From: Sneathiella sp. HT1-7
GTDB lineage: Bacteria; Pseudomonadota; Alphaproteobacteria; Sneathiellales; Sneathiellaceae
Assembly (NCBI RefSeq): GCF_020731145.1
Contig: NZ_JAJFZN010000002.1
Span: 1-64,000 of the forward strand
DNA: 64,000 bases
Reading direction: 5' to 3'
Shown: in pieces, positions 44,202 through 53,534 of the stretch
How positions within the stretch are numbered: position 1 is the stretch's first letter
Layout: each line of letters starts with the position of its first letter
Made by a program: the position numbers and the translations under genes
The notes under the pieces: model-generated
What the model was told of the DNA's origin: nothing
What the model saw: the letters and a program-made list of their open reading frames with translations, nothing else
Databases searched by the model: none

Positions 44202-46145
44202 ATGGTATTCTCAAGACAAAAGCCAGAGTTGCTGCGTTCTGTCCTGATTGGATTAGTCTTTCTGATTGGGTTGGTATTTCCGTCGTTACCTCACGCAGAA
44301 GAACTCATCAAGAACTTCGAAAGTGATCTCTGGGTCCACAGCGACGCAAGCCTGACAGTGCAAGAGCGGATCACGGTTATAAGCGAGGGGAAGCAAATAC
44401 GGCGCGGGATTTATCGTGATTTTCCGACGGACTATGAGGACTCCCAAGGCAATGAGTATCGTGTTGGCTTTGAAGTCGAGGAAGTCACCCGCGACGGACG
44501 CGCGGAACCCTTTCACACTGAGCGGCAATCCAACGGCGTGCGCGTCTATATCGGGGATAAAAATGTTTTTCTCCCTGATGGAAAGCATAGCTACACGATC
44601 ACCTATAAAACCACCCGCCAGATTGGAAATTTTGACGATATTGATGAGCTGTACTGGAATGTGACCGGAAATGGCTGGGCTTTTATCATCGAACAGGCGA
44701 GCGCTCGAGTGCATTTGCCGGATGGCGCCCGTATACAGGATTATATTGCTTACACCGGATATCAGGGCGATAGGGGCAAGTCCTATGGGGCCCGCGAATT
44801 TGCAGACGGAATGCAATTCTACACAACGAAATCGCTTCAACCTCGCGAAGGGTTGACCATTGCAGTTTCCTGGCCGAGCGGATTTGTCACGCGGCCCACG
44901 GATACGGAGAAGCTTGGCTATCTGCTGTCTGACAATAAAATCCTCTTTATTGGTATCATTGGCCTGCTGATTATCATTGCCTATTATCTTTTTGTCTGGT
45001 GGCGAGTGGGCCGTGACCCCGCCGCGGGAACAATCATTCCGCTTTTCGATCCCCCAGACGGCTATTCTCCTGCGGCGATGCGGTATATTCGGAATATGGG
45101 TTTCGATAACAAAGTTTTCTCTGCCGCAATATTGAGTATGGCGGTGAAGGGATATTTGACGATTGAGGAAGATAGTTCTGGAACTTATACCCTCAAGAGA
45201 ACCGGGAAAAAAGCACCGCTTTCCATGGGGGAAAGAGCTGTCGCAAACAGTTTTTTCAATTTCGAAGATGATGAACTTGAACTTAAACAGAAAAATCGGG
45301 CAATTATACAAAATGCCCGTAACAGTCTGAAAGAGTGGCTGCGGACCGAGTATGAAAGAACATATTTCAAGAACAACCGCCTGTATTTCCTCCCAGGGGC
45401 CGGGCTTTCCCTCCTCGTCATTATATTAATGATTATCTGGGCGAAGGATCCGGGCACAGCCGCTTTTATTTCTTTCTGGCTCGCAGGTTGGACCGCAGGT
45501 GTTTATTTCATCCTCCGTAAGGGTTATCGAGCATGGCTGGAATTTTTAAGTGGAAAGAACCCCTTTTCCGGTGTTGGCGCAATTGTCTTGTCTGCCATGG
45601 TCGTTCCCTTTCTCGGCGGTGAGGCGGCTGGGTTAATGTTTCTGGTTGAGGCAACGTCACCGGCCGCCGCGTTTCTTTTCCTGCTGATACAGCTTGTGAA
45701 CCTGCTTTTTTATCATTGGTTGAAGGCTCCGACATTGCTGGGTCGGAAAATGCTGGACAGGTTTGCGGGCTTTGCGGATTTCCTGAGTGTCACTGAAAAA
45801 GACCGCATGAACTTCTTTAATCCGCCGGATCGTACGCCGGAACTCTTTGAAAAATTTCTCCCCTTTGCTTTGGCGCTGGATGTAGAAAATGCTTGGGCTG
45901 AGCAATTCTCGAACAGCTTTGCCAATGCACATGAAGCTCCAGCTCAGATGACCGGCTACCGCCCGGCCTGGTATAACGGTAGGCATTTCAACCCGACAAA
46001 TCTGGCTGGATTCTCAACCTCTCTCGGGCGTGGTTTTACGAGCGCCATTTCTTCGGCCGCCACTGCGCCGGGCAGTTCAAGTGGTTCTTCCGGTGGCGGA
46101 TCATCGGGGGGTGGCGGTGGCGGTGGCGGAGGTGGCGGCTGGTAA
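44202..46145 (+). CDS. DUF2207 membrane protein (LemA partner)
   Basis: A 647-aa protein. A signal peptide (LLRSVLIGLVFLIGLVFPSLPHA) is followed by a large periplasmic DUF2207 domain (VQERITVISEGKQIRRGIYRDFPTDY, DELYWNVTGNGW), a membrane helix at about 250-270, a cytosolic region and further helices. The C-terminus is a Ser/Gly-rich tail with 11 consecutive Gly before the final Trp, common in this family. The ATG at 44202 gives the signal peptide at the very start; a longer frame from 44034 would overlap lemA and is unlikely. No good ribosome binding site is seen, consistent with coupling to lemA. Confidence 0.9.
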   Translation: MVFSRQKPELLRSVLIGLVFLIGLVFPSLPHAEELIKNFESDLWVHSDASLTVQERITVISEGKQIRRGIYRDFPTDYEDSQGNEYRVGFEVEEVTRDGRAEPFHTERQSNGVRVYIGDKNVFLPDGKHSYTITYKTTRQIGNFDDIDELYWNVTGNGWAFIIEQASARVHLPDGARIQDYIAYTGYQGDRGKSYGAREFADGMQFYTTKSLQPREGLTIAVSWPSGFVTRPTDTEKLGYLLSDNKILFIGIIGLLIIIAYYLFVWWRVGRDPAAGTIIPLFDPPDGYSPAAMRYIRNMGFDNKVFSAAILSMAVKGYLTIEEDSSGTYTLKRTGKKAPLSMGERAVANSFFNFEDDELELKQKNRAIIQNARNSLKEWLRTEYERTYFKNNRLYFLPGAGLSLLVIILMIIWAKDPGTAAFISFWLAGWTAGVYFILRKGYRAWLEFLSGKNPFSGVGAIVLSAMVVPFLGGEAAGLMFLVEATSPAAAFLFLLIQLVNLLFYHWLKAPTLLGRKMLDRFAGFADFLSVTEKDRMNFFNPPDRTPELFEKFLPFALALDVENAWAEQFSNSFANAHEAPAQMTGYRPAWYNGRHFNPTNLAGFSTSLGRGFTSAISSAATAPGSSSGSSGGGSSGGGGGGGGGGGW

Positions 46146-46223
46146 CGATCTTTGGTCTCTCACCGCTTGTCCCGTGATCCGTAGCATCGTAGGATCGGCT
46201 GTCCTTAACGAGGGAGCCGTCCT

Positions 46224-47090
46224 ATGAAGTACAGCCCGCAAAACCAAACTCCTGCCGATGCGGATGTCCGTCGCGCCATCAAGCCGGTGATTGTTTATCC
46301 TGTTGATACGCTACCGCTGCCAAACGCAAATATTTACGATGAGGCTCGCGCGAATTTGGAGCAGATCGATGAGGTCATTGTCGCGCCCCGCGACGCCGAA
46401 TGCTTCCATGTTCCTGCGGGTCATTTTTTCCGTATCGTCAGTATTGAGGGCCCTCAGGTGGGTGATCTTAATCTCTGGAATGTAGGCGATGTAAATGAAC
46501 GGTTTTTCAGCGGCAAAACCCGTGCATTACACGGCACTCATGTCAGCGTTGGCGACCGGCTCTGGAGTAATCTGCCCTATATGAGACCGATGGCAACACT
46601 TACCTATGATACGCTCGATTGGTATGGCTGGGATGATGACGGCGGGGGCGTACATGATGTTATCGGAACCCGTTGCGATCCCTATACCAATGTCATGCTG
46701 GGCGGCGATGAGTATCACTATTGCTGTCATTCCAATCTCATCCGAGCCTTTGCAAAGTCACAAAGCATTTCATATGACGCTGCTGAGCCCTTCGTGCATG
46801 ACGTTCTGAATGTTTTTATGTGCACCGGGTTCACCAAAGATACGCATCAGTATTTCATGAAGGCGAGCCCGGTTCGCCCCGGTGACTATCTGGAGGTATT
46901 CGCGGAAATAGATCTTTTAGGCGGGCTTTCGACCTGCCCTGGCGGCGATTGTAGCTCCGGGCATTCCAGCGATGATGCCGCCTGCTATCCACTCAAAGTC
47001 GAAATTTATAAGGCAACCAAGGGCCTTCCAGCAGACTGGCATCCTGCTGAGAGATCCGGCTATTCACGTCATCATGGTGCCAAAGAATAG
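46224..47090 (+). CDS. DUF1989 protein (urea carboxylase-associated type)
   Basis: A 288-aa soluble protein of the DUF1989 family. APRDAECFHVPAGHFFRIVSIEGPQVGDLNLWN opens the domain, RTLHGTHVSVGD-like RALHGTHVSVGDRLWS follows, and HYCCHSNL with CPGGDCSSGHSSDDAACYPLKVEIYK holds conserved Cys/His residues that may bind metal. Paralogues lie beside urea carboxylase or guanidine genes, but no such genes are near here. GAGGGAG precedes the ATG. Convergent, three bases from the next stop codon. No reaction is assigned. Confidence 0.88.
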   Translation: MKYSPQNQTPADADVRRAIKPVIVYPVDTLPLPNANIYDEARANLEQIDEVIVAPRDAECFHVPAGHFFRIVSIEGPQVGDLNLWNVGDVNERFFSGKTRALHGTHVSVGDRLWSNLPYMRPMATLTYDTLDWYGWDDDGGGVHDVIGTRCDPYTNVMLGGDEYHYCCHSNLIRAFAKSQSISYDAAEPFVHDVLNVFMCTGFTKDTHQYFMKASPVRPGDYLEVFAEIDLLGGLSTCPGGDCSSGHSSDDAACYPLKVEIYKATKGLPADWHPAERSGYSRHHGAKE

Positions 47091-47092
47091 CT

Positions 47093-48229
47093 CTAACGGC
47101 TGTCTGCCGAATAAAGGATTGCCATGCCGATTTTTGCAAGGCGGGCCGCATGGGCATTTTTAGCGATTGTGAGTGATTTTGAGATATCTCGGAACAAATA
47201 ATGGATATGGGGGCTGTCGATATCAGGACATTTTTCCATCACGGCACTGAAAGCCTCGGAACAGTTTTGGCATTGTTGGTGAAAACCGAGTTGCAACTCC
47301 AATATTGGTTGAAGATCATCTCCCGCAGCGTCCGCCATTGATGCTAGCTCTGCAGCAATGACATCCAGAGCTTGTAGTTTAGTCGCTATTGCCCCGAGTT
47401 GCACTGCAAGATCGTCGCTTGCCTCTGCTGCAATATCCGAAAGTAAGCGATACATTGATCCGACCTGACCCGCGGCTCCGGCGGCATCTTCGATTGCCCG
47501 CATTCGCATGGAGGTTCGGTCAAATGCATCCCCTTCTTCGCCAAGAAGATTTGCTGCTGGAACGCGACAGTTCTCAAGCACAATGCCGCCATGAGGGCAG
47601 GGGTGTAAGAAATCTATTTTGACGCCTTCTGTGCGGCGAAAACCGGAGCTGTCGGCAGGCACGAGTATAGCACTGAAGGCCTTTCTGCCGCCCGTTTCAT
47701 CTGTAATCGCGAGGACGATGAATTGGTCAGCAAGGGGACCGTTTGTCAGGAAGGCCTTCTCACCATTCAGAACAAATTCCGCACCCTCACGTCGTGCTGT
47801 TGTTTTCAGAAATTTTGGATGGGCCCCGGCACCGGGTTCGGAAATGGCAACGGAGAGTGTTGTTTTTCCGGCGGCGAGGAGCGGTAACAGCTGCTGTTGC
47901 ACGGGTGAGGGTGTGTCCGTCGCAATATGTAGCTTGGACATGAGCCAATGGGCCATGAAAACCATTGTTACGCCGGGAACTCCGCCCGTCCGGCTGATTA
48001 CGCGTCCGGCGGCGGAGAGAAGACTATAATTCGCCCCAAGGCCTTCGTGATCTTCGGGTAAGGAGAGGCCCGCGAGGCCGGAGGCGCCAAAGGTGTGCCA
48101 TAAATCTGGAGGAAAATCGTTAGCCTTGATTAACTTTCCGCGATTTGGTCGGATATGAGCTTCGGCAAAATCCCTGATTTTGTTTAGTAAGTCTGCCGAT
48201 TGGTTCTTTGCCGGATACACGTCACTCAT
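47093..48229 (-). CDS. acyl-CoA dehydrogenase family protein (second copy)
   Basis: A 378-aa member of the acyl-CoA dehydrogenase superfamily, distantly related to the 38.5-kb copy. Visible are LSLPEDHEGLGANYSLLSAAG, SVAISEPGAGAHPKFLKTTARREG, FVLNGEKAFLTNGP and LGEEGDAFDRTSM. The C-terminal domain lacks the usual HGG-G motif, reading CPDIDSPHIHYLFRDISKSLT instead, so the catalytic mechanism or partner may differ. Divergent from the TauD-type gene across 245 bases with no recognised features. Substrate unknown. Confidence 0.87.
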   Translation of the reverse strand: MSDVYPAKNQSADLLNKIRDFAEAHIRPNRGKLIKANDFPPDLWHTFGASGLAGLSLPEDHEGLGANYSLLSAAGRVISRTGGVPGVTMVFMAHWLMSKLHIATDTPSPVQQQLLPLLAAGKTTLSVAISEPGAGAHPKFLKTTARREGAEFVLNGEKAFLTNGPLADQFIVLAITDETGGRKAFSAILVPADSSGFRRTEGVKIDFLHPCPHGGIVLENCRVPAANLLGEEGDAFDRTSMRMRAIEDAAGAAGQVGSMYRLLSDIAAEASDDLAVQLGAIATKLQALDVIAAELASMADAAGDDLQPILELQLGFHQQCQNCSEAFSAVMEKCPDIDSPHIHYLFRDISKSLTIAKNAHAARLAKIGMAILYSADSR

Positions 48230-48474
48230 CCTTTAGTATGGGTCTGGTTTTTATTCTTCGCGAGGGCGCGGATACCATCATAGCATAAAGATAAAGGCAA
48301 TTCCGAATTCGCTACTCTCGAGATCTTGCTTGTCCGCATTTTGCATATTAGCTGCTATTCAATTTGTAGACGCTGACACCGGGAGCCTCTATGGTAATGC
48401 TATTGACGGTGGCGGAACCAAGCAAAAGTAATCAAAAATCACCGCCGCCTCTATTTTCAGGGAGGGTTACCACC

Positions 48475-49332
48475 ATGAATTTTAATGTGAAACCTGTTGA
48501 TGCAACGTTTGGTGCCGTTGTGACAGGCCTTGATCTGAAATCCTTGGGCGAGGCCGATTTTTCCGATCTTTATGCCAACTGGCTGCAATATTCTCTGCTG
48601 ATATTTCCTGCGCAGCATTTGACCACTAAACAACAAGTGGCGTTCGCCCGTCGTTTTGGGGATATGGAGTTTGATCTGGCGCCCATCAGTAATGTCGATG
48701 CTGACGGGAATCTGATTAAGTCGAATGAGAACGACATGGTCAAGATACTCAAGGGGAATATGGGGTGGCATCAGGACAGCACCTATATGCCGGTACAGGC
48801 CAAAGGGGCAGTGTTCAGTGCACATGTCGTCCCATCAGAAGGCGGGGAAACAGGCTGGGCCGATCTCACAGCGACTTATGAGGCTTTGGATCAGGCAACG
48901 CGCGATCTCATTCAAGATATGAAAGCCTATCATTCGCTCCATTATAGCCAGCAAAAAATGGGTTTCACCCAAAAGAAGAAAGATAGTGAATACAGCGGTT
49001 ATGGTCTTCACGATCTGGAACCGCCGCTTCGGCCTCTCGTCAAAACCCATCCGGAGACGGGTCGACCATGTCTGACCATCGGGCGTCACGCTTATGGCAT
49101 TCCCGGATTAAGCGAAGAGAAATCTGAAGCGCTTCTGGAAGAGCTGGTCGATTTTACCTGTCAGGCTCCCCGTATCTACCATCATCACTGGGAGCCAGGG
49201 GATGTGGTGATATGGGATAATCGTTGCCTGCTGCATCAAGCTACACCATGGGATATGAACCAGCCGCGTATTATGTATCATTCGCGTATTGCCGGGGATC
49301 CAAAAAGTGAATTGGCGCCGAGCCAGCCGTAG
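48475..49332 (+). CDS. TauD/TfdA-family 2-oxoglutarate dioxygenase
   Basis: A 285-aa Fe(II)/2-oxoglutarate oxygenase. The metal motif H-x-D is GWHQDSTY (H99, D101), the distal His lies in WDNRCLLHQATPWD and the 2-oxoglutarate Arg in QPRIMYHSRIAG. The start is ATG 48475 with GGAGGG eight bases upstream; an open frame from 48391 is leader. TauD/TfdA enzymes hydroxylate sulfonates, aryloxy-alkanoates or related acids. The downstream GST gene, 33 bases away, fits a detoxification or xenobiotic role. Confidence 0.92.
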   Translation: MNFNVKPVDATFGAVVTGLDLKSLGEADFSDLYANWLQYSLLIFPAQHLTTKQQVAFARRFGDMEFDLAPISNVDADGNLIKSNENDMVKILKGNMGWHQDSTYMPVQAKGAVFSAHVVPSEGGETGWADLTATYEALDQATRDLIQDMKAYHSLHYSQQKMGFTQKKKDSEYSGYGLHDLEPPLRPLVKTHPETGRPCLTIGRHAYGIPGLSEEKSEALLEELVDFTCQAPRIYHHHWEPGDVVIWDNRCLLHQATPWDMNQPRIMYHSRIAGDPKSELAPSQP

Positions 49333-49365
49333 TCATGTGGAATTAAACATATAGAGGAGAGTATT

Positions 49366-49974
49366 GTGAAACTATACGATCTGCCTGCATCGCCAAATGC
49401 CCGCCGTGTCCGGATTTTTATTGCAGAAAAAGGATTAGATATCCCTAAAGAGGAAATCGATCTTTCCTCAGGTTATCACAAAACGCCAGAGTATTTAGAG
49501 AAGAATATTCTTGGACGTATGCCAGTGCTTGAACTGGACGATGGAACGACAATCTCGGAAAGCCATGCGATCTGCCTCTATCTGGAGGAGATACATCCTG
49601 AACCTCCACTCATGGGGACAACGCCGTTGGAGCGGGCGCAAATTGAGATGTGGAACCGGCGTATAGAGCTGGAATTGCTGACCCCACTTGTAAGTGCCTT
49701 TTCTCATAGTCATCCCATGTGGAAAGGTATTCGCGAACAGGTCTCGGAATATGTGCCGGTTTGCCAAAAACAGGCAACAGCTAGTCTAGACTGGCTCGAG
49801 TCATCTTTGGAGGGGCGTGAGTATATCGCGGCGGATAGTTACAGTATCGCCGATATCACGGCGCAGTGCGCGATCCTGATGGGAAAAGCGGTTGGTGTCC
49901 GTCCAACTGAGGAGCAAGTGAATATAAATAGCTGGTGGGGCCGCGTAACCAGCCGCCCAAGCGCCCGAGCGTAA
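49366..49974 (+). CDS. glutathione S-transferase family protein
   Basis: A 202-aa soluble GST. The thioredoxin-like N-terminal domain reads MKLYDLPASPNARRVRIFIAEKG, with the cis-Pro loop GRMPVLELDDG and the glutathione-contact SESHAICLYLEE; a helical C-terminal domain has SYSIADITAQC (N-capping box). GTG start with AGAGGAGAG upstream. Second gene after the TauD-type dioxygenase and likely co-transcribed. Class assignment (beta/theta-like) is uncertain; the usual Cys10 of beta class is not present. Confidence 0.9.
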   Translation: MKLYDLPASPNARRVRIFIAEKGLDIPKEEIDLSSGYHKTPEYLEKNILGRMPVLELDDGTTISESHAICLYLEEIHPEPPLMGTTPLERAQIEMWNRRIELELLTPLVSAFSHSHPMWKGIREQVSEYVPVCQKQATASLDWLESSLEGREYIAADSYSIADITAQCAILMGKAVGVRPTEEQVNINSWWGRVTSRPSARA

Positions 49975-50088
49975 AGAACTATTGCTGTGAGAGACAGAAA
50001 TATGGCTTTCTCATCGCTTTAGTTATGCCTTAGGCTTGCCTTATTGGTATGTCCTTGTAACTGACATAAAGTCATTCAGGAAGGATAG

Positions 50089-52938
50089 ATGGCGGCAGGC
50101 GCAAAATCAGGCATTCTTCGAAAGCTCATTTGGGGCGGGGTTGTTCTGCTCGTTGCCCCGCTTGTCGTCCTAATCCTTTTTCGTTCAACGATTCTGGAAT
50201 ATGCGGGGAAGTTGGCGCTTGATTACTACGGGTTTGACGATGTCATATTGACTGTTGAGGCAGTTACCCTAGATCGCGTGACTATTGAAGAAGTATTGCT
50301 CTCTGATCAGATTATACTGCGTGATGTTGCAGTGCATTACACGCCTCTTGCTCTCTTGCGGGGAGAAATTGATAAGGCGGAAATCGACGAACTTTTTATC
50401 AATGTCTCCAACCCAAATGATGGCGCCATTAAGCAAATAGCCAGCCTTGTCAATGAAGAGGGTGGTAAGGAAGAAGCCGCGCAAACGTTCCAGATTCCGG
50501 AAATCTCCCTAAAAACCGGGAAGGTTATCTCGAAAGACGAACAACGGTCGTTGCATATGGATTTTTCGGGCACCGTGTCGACCGATCAGATACTGAAGGC
50601 TGAAGGCTTGGTAAAGGCTGAGATTAAAACTGCCTCCGGTCCGATCATTCTAGAGGATATGGTGCTTTCTCTGCACGCGGATATAGGCGGACAGTCGGCG
50701 GTGTTGGAGCTTAATGGCGGAACCATACGCCATGCTGGACCCAAGCCGGACTGGGCACCGCTCATGCTGGCCGGGCAAGGAGAACTGGCGGCGGGTGCCG
50801 CTGATATTCAAATAGCTTTAAGAACGGCGGAAGGTCAGCCCCTGATGGATCTGACTGGAAACTATGATACTGCCTCCGCAGAAGGTCGAGTTCAACTCTC
50901 GTTGGAAGCTTTATCATTCCGCCGTGATGGGCTGCAGCCTGTGGATTTGACGCGTTACGCGGAAGGGCTCCCACCCATCGACGCAACAATAAAGTTTGCG
51001 GCAATTGCTGAAATTGTCGGATCGGCCATCACCTATGATGGGAATCTTGTCGTTGAGAAAATGGCGGTGGCGCTCACCGATGGGCATCTTGCTTCGGGCA
51101 AGCTGCCTGTTAGATTTCAGGGACAGTATGATCTGGAAAACAATACTCAGAATGCCCGAATGACATTGCAGAGGTCTGAAGTGTCGGGTGAATTTTTTGA
51201 TGAGATGCTGATCATCAGTGATCTTTTCGCTGAGTTGGATATTCAAAATTTTACTGAAAAACTTGATCTTAATACACTCAGCGGAGTGATTAGCGATACT
51301 GGTTCAACGCCCGCTTTTTCTCCCTTTCACTTTCTGCTTGCTGGCGGGGTATCGTCATCGCAGGATCTATCGCTTCAGGGAAAAGTTGGTAATAGAGCGG
51401 AGAATTTCCAAGTTGATGTGTCTGTGGCGTATGGGATAGAGACTGGCGCAGGGAAGCTGTTCTTCCGGCTGCCCGAAACAAAATTCGGTAGGGATGGAGT
51501 GTCGCTTGCCGGGCTATCATCTCACCTAAAAGAAGTTGGAAATAGCCTCACCGGGACTGTGGTGGGCACAGGAGAAATAACCCGTGATTCAGCGGGTAAT
51601 ATCGCCTTTTCATCACTGGATGCTGAACTGAGGAATGGCCAATGGCAGGATAAGATGTTGGTCGCGGAGGGACTTAATTTCAAGGTAATAGGCGGCCAGA
51701 ATGAAGAGGATACCCTGTTCGAGGGGAGCATTACAGGGCGTACCGGAAACGCCCGGCTGGATGCCCAGAATATAGCTATTTCAGATATTAAGGCGCGTTT
51801 TGAAACATCCTTTGAGAATATTACCCTTGGAAAAAATGGACATTTTGGGCTTATTAATATGAAGGTAAGCCCGAAAAAAGGCGCACTTTTCAAGGAGGAT
51901 CAAATCGTCATTGGAGACGCGGTCTTAAAGGACGAAAGAATTGATTTCACTTTTGCGCTTACTTCAGATTTTCTTGGAAAATATCTTCGTATGGACGGTC
52001 GTCATTCTTTATCGGACGAGGCCGGATCAGCGCAAGTCGCTGTTAATCCGTTTTCTTTTTCAGAAGATGGGTTGCAGCTCTCAGATCTTATCGTCTTCGA
52101 CACAGAGATGAAAGTCGAAGGAGACGTTGTGGCAGGCGGCGAGATAAGCTGGTCCGCAAAGGGTATGAAGTCTTCCGCGGACGTCAGTCTTAACGATCTT
52201 TCGATCAAGACAGCGGGTAGTAGTATTTCGGGGCTCATGGGCCAGGTGCATATTAGTGAGTTGAATCCCATCACTGTTTCGTCTCCCCAGGAACTGAAAG
52301 CGCGCAGCGCTACTACGGGCATTTTATTGGAAAAGCCTTTTTTGCGCTTTCGCGTCGAGACGAAGAATGGCTCTCCGGTGTTATATCTTGATCTGCTAAC
52401 GGTTGGGCTGGTGGGTGGTACCGCCATCATTGAAGATGCGCGCGTTGATACGGGCGCGAAGGTCAACCGGATTGAGGTTCAACTGACCCGCCTTGATCTA
52501 GAGGAAGTTATGGCACTCAGCAATGTTGAGGAGCTTATTGCGACCGGTCGTGTCAGTGGAAAGATACCTCTCGTTTTTGGTGGAGCTCGTTTGCTTGTCG
52601 AAGATGGGTTGCTGGCCGCAGAGGGGCCGGGAGTGCTGAAAATGACGTCGGACGCGGCGCGTCAGGCCCTTGGAGGGGGCGGGGAACAGGCGGAGTTGCT
52701 TCTAGATATATTGGAGAATTTCCGTTATTCGGAGCTGTCGATTGAGATCGCAAAGACGGAAAACGGCGAAGACACGGTTAAACTGCATGCTGCGGGCAGT
52801 AATCCAGACGTTGAAAATAACCGCCCTGTGGTCCTCAATATCAATCTGACGACTAGTTTGGACAAGATATTTAACGCTCTTCTGGATGGCTATCTCTTGT
52901 CGGAAAAAGCGCTCCGTGCTACCGTGGATGGTCGGTAA
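50089..52938 (+). CDS. ydbH: YdbH-like AsmA-superfamily envelope protein
   Basis: A 949-aa protein with a single N-terminal membrane anchor (LIWGGVVLLVAPLVVLILF) and a long beta-rich periplasmic part rich in repeating 'GxxxLxGxxxA'-type strands, as in TamB/YdbH/YhdP bridge proteins that move phospholipids to the outer membrane. The C-terminal region has GKIPLVFGGARLLVEDGLLAAEGPG and is followed by NLTTSLDKIFNALL, typical of YdbH. AGGAAGGATAG precedes the ATG. Assignment is backed by the ynbE- and ydbL-like genes right behind it. Slightly longer than the E. coli protein (about 880 aa). Confidence 0.9.
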   Translation: MAAGAKSGILRKLIWGGVVLLVAPLVVLILFRSTILEYAGKLALDYYGFDDVILTVEAVTLDRVTIEEVLLSDQIILRDVAVHYTPLALLRGEIDKAEIDELFINVSNPNDGAIKQIASLVNEEGGKEEAAQTFQIPEISLKTGKVISKDEQRSLHMDFSGTVSTDQILKAEGLVKAEIKTASGPIILEDMVLSLHADIGGQSAVLELNGGTIRHAGPKPDWAPLMLAGQGELAAGAADIQIALRTAEGQPLMDLTGNYDTASAEGRVQLSLEALSFRRDGLQPVDLTRYAEGLPPIDATIKFAAIAEIVGSAITYDGNLVVEKMAVALTDGHLASGKLPVRFQGQYDLENNTQNARMTLQRSEVSGEFFDEMLIISDLFAELDIQNFTEKLDLNTLSGVISDTGSTPAFSPFHFLLAGGVSSSQDLSLQGKVGNRAENFQVDVSVAYGIETGAGKLFFRLPETKFGRDGVSLAGLSSHLKEVGNSLTGTVVGTGEITRDSAGNIAFSSLDAELRNGQWQDKMLVAEGLNFKVIGGQNEEDTLFEGSITGRTGNARLDAQNIAISDIKARFETSFENITLGKNGHFGLINMKVSPKKGALFKEDQIVIGDAVLKDERIDFTFALTSDFLGKYLRMDGRHSLSDEAGSAQVAVNPFSFSEDGLQLSDLIVFDTEMKVEGDVVAGGEISWSAKGMKSSADVSLNDLSIKTAGSSISGLMGQVHISELNPITVSSPQELKARSATTGILLEKPFLRFRVETKNGSPVLYLDLLTVGLVGGTAIIEDARVDTGAKVNRIEVQLTRLDLEEVMALSNVEELIATGRVSGKIPLVFGGARLLVEDGLLAAEGPGVLKMTSDAARQALGGGGEQAELLLDILENFRYSELSIEIAKTENGEDTVKLHAAGSNPDVENNRPVVLNINLTTSLDKIFNALLDGYLLSEKALRATVDGR

Positions 52939-52939
52939 A

Positions 52940-53158
52940 ATGAGTGAAGGAATATCTGTGGATAAGCATTCTCTTCTTGCGATGTCGATCGTGACAGTGG
53001 TTTTGTTCGCCTCAGTATCCTGTACCCCAACGGTAAAGGTTGAGGCGCCGGCGGAACCCATCACAATCAATTTGAATATTAAGTTGGATGCGGAAGTGCG
53101 CCTCAAGATAGAAGAGCAGGCCAAAGACGATATTAGTAATAACCCGGGAATTTTCTGA
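52940..53158 (+). CDS. ynbE: YnbE-like lipoprotein
   Basis: A 72-aa protein: short polar start, a hydrophobic signal and Cys in the segment LFASVSCTPTVKVEAP, a plausible if imperfect lipobox, then the family core PITINLNIKLDAEVRLKIEEQ. The ATG at 52940 follows the ydbH stop by one base; GTG 52958, with GAAGGA upstream, would give a tighter signal peptide and is equally likely. In E. coli YnbE partners YdbH at the outer membrane. One base separates its stop from ydbL. Confidence 0.9.
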   Translation: MSEGISVDKHSLLAMSIVTVVLFASVSCTPTVKVEAPAEPITINLNIKLDAEVRLKIEEQAKDDISNNPGIF

Positions 53159-53159
53159 T

Positions 53160-53531
53160 ATGCGATCTGTTAAGAACAATAGGAATATGAGCCGTAGGCA
53201 GATTTTTCGTAAAGCATTGTTGGCGCTTACTGTTATAGCGTGCCTACCGGTTTTCGCAGTGACACCGGCCTGGGCGGATCAACTGGATGATCTGCGACGT
53301 TCCGGCGCGGTTGGAGAAGCGTTTGATGGCTTTGTCCGGGCACGTGATGGGTCTGCGCAAGGGTTTGTTGCCACCCTGAATGAACAGAGACGAGCTATCT
53401 ATGTGAAACGAGCTAAAACTGAAAATGTTACAGTTGAACAGGTCGGGCGTGTCTATGCGGTAGAAATTTTCAAGAAGGCTCCAGCAGGTACCTGGTTTTT
53501 GAATGAAAACGGACAGTGGACACAAAAGTAG
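53160..53531 (+). CDS. ydbL: YdbL-like periplasmic protein (DUF1318)
   Basis: A 123-aa secreted protein. The signal has a twin-arginine-like start (SRRQIFRKALLAL) ending at AWA; the mature DUF1318 core includes LDDLRRSGAVGEAFDGFVRARDG, VNEQRRAIYVKRA-type sequence and the family ending GTWFLNENGQW. Third gene of ydbH-ynbE-ydbL. In enterobacteria YdbL is thought to modulate the YdbH-YnbE complex. Convergent with the following gene three bases away. Confidence 0.9.
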   Translation: MRSVKNNRNMSRRQIFRKALLALTVIACLPVFAVTPAWADQLDDLRRSGAVGEAFDGFVRARDGSAQGFVATLNEQRRAIYVKRAKTENVTVEQVGRVYAVEIFKKAPAGTWFLNENGQWTQK

Positions 53532-53534
53532 GCC

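Noticed and set aside
44286-45311. Open frame of 341 codons on the minus strand
   Set aside because: It lies antisense to the DUF2207 gene, whose signal peptide, domain motifs and poly-Gly tail are clear.
46080-46145. Gly-rich run as a repeat element or sequencing artefact
   Set aside because: Poly-Gly tails ending near Trp are normal in this protein family.
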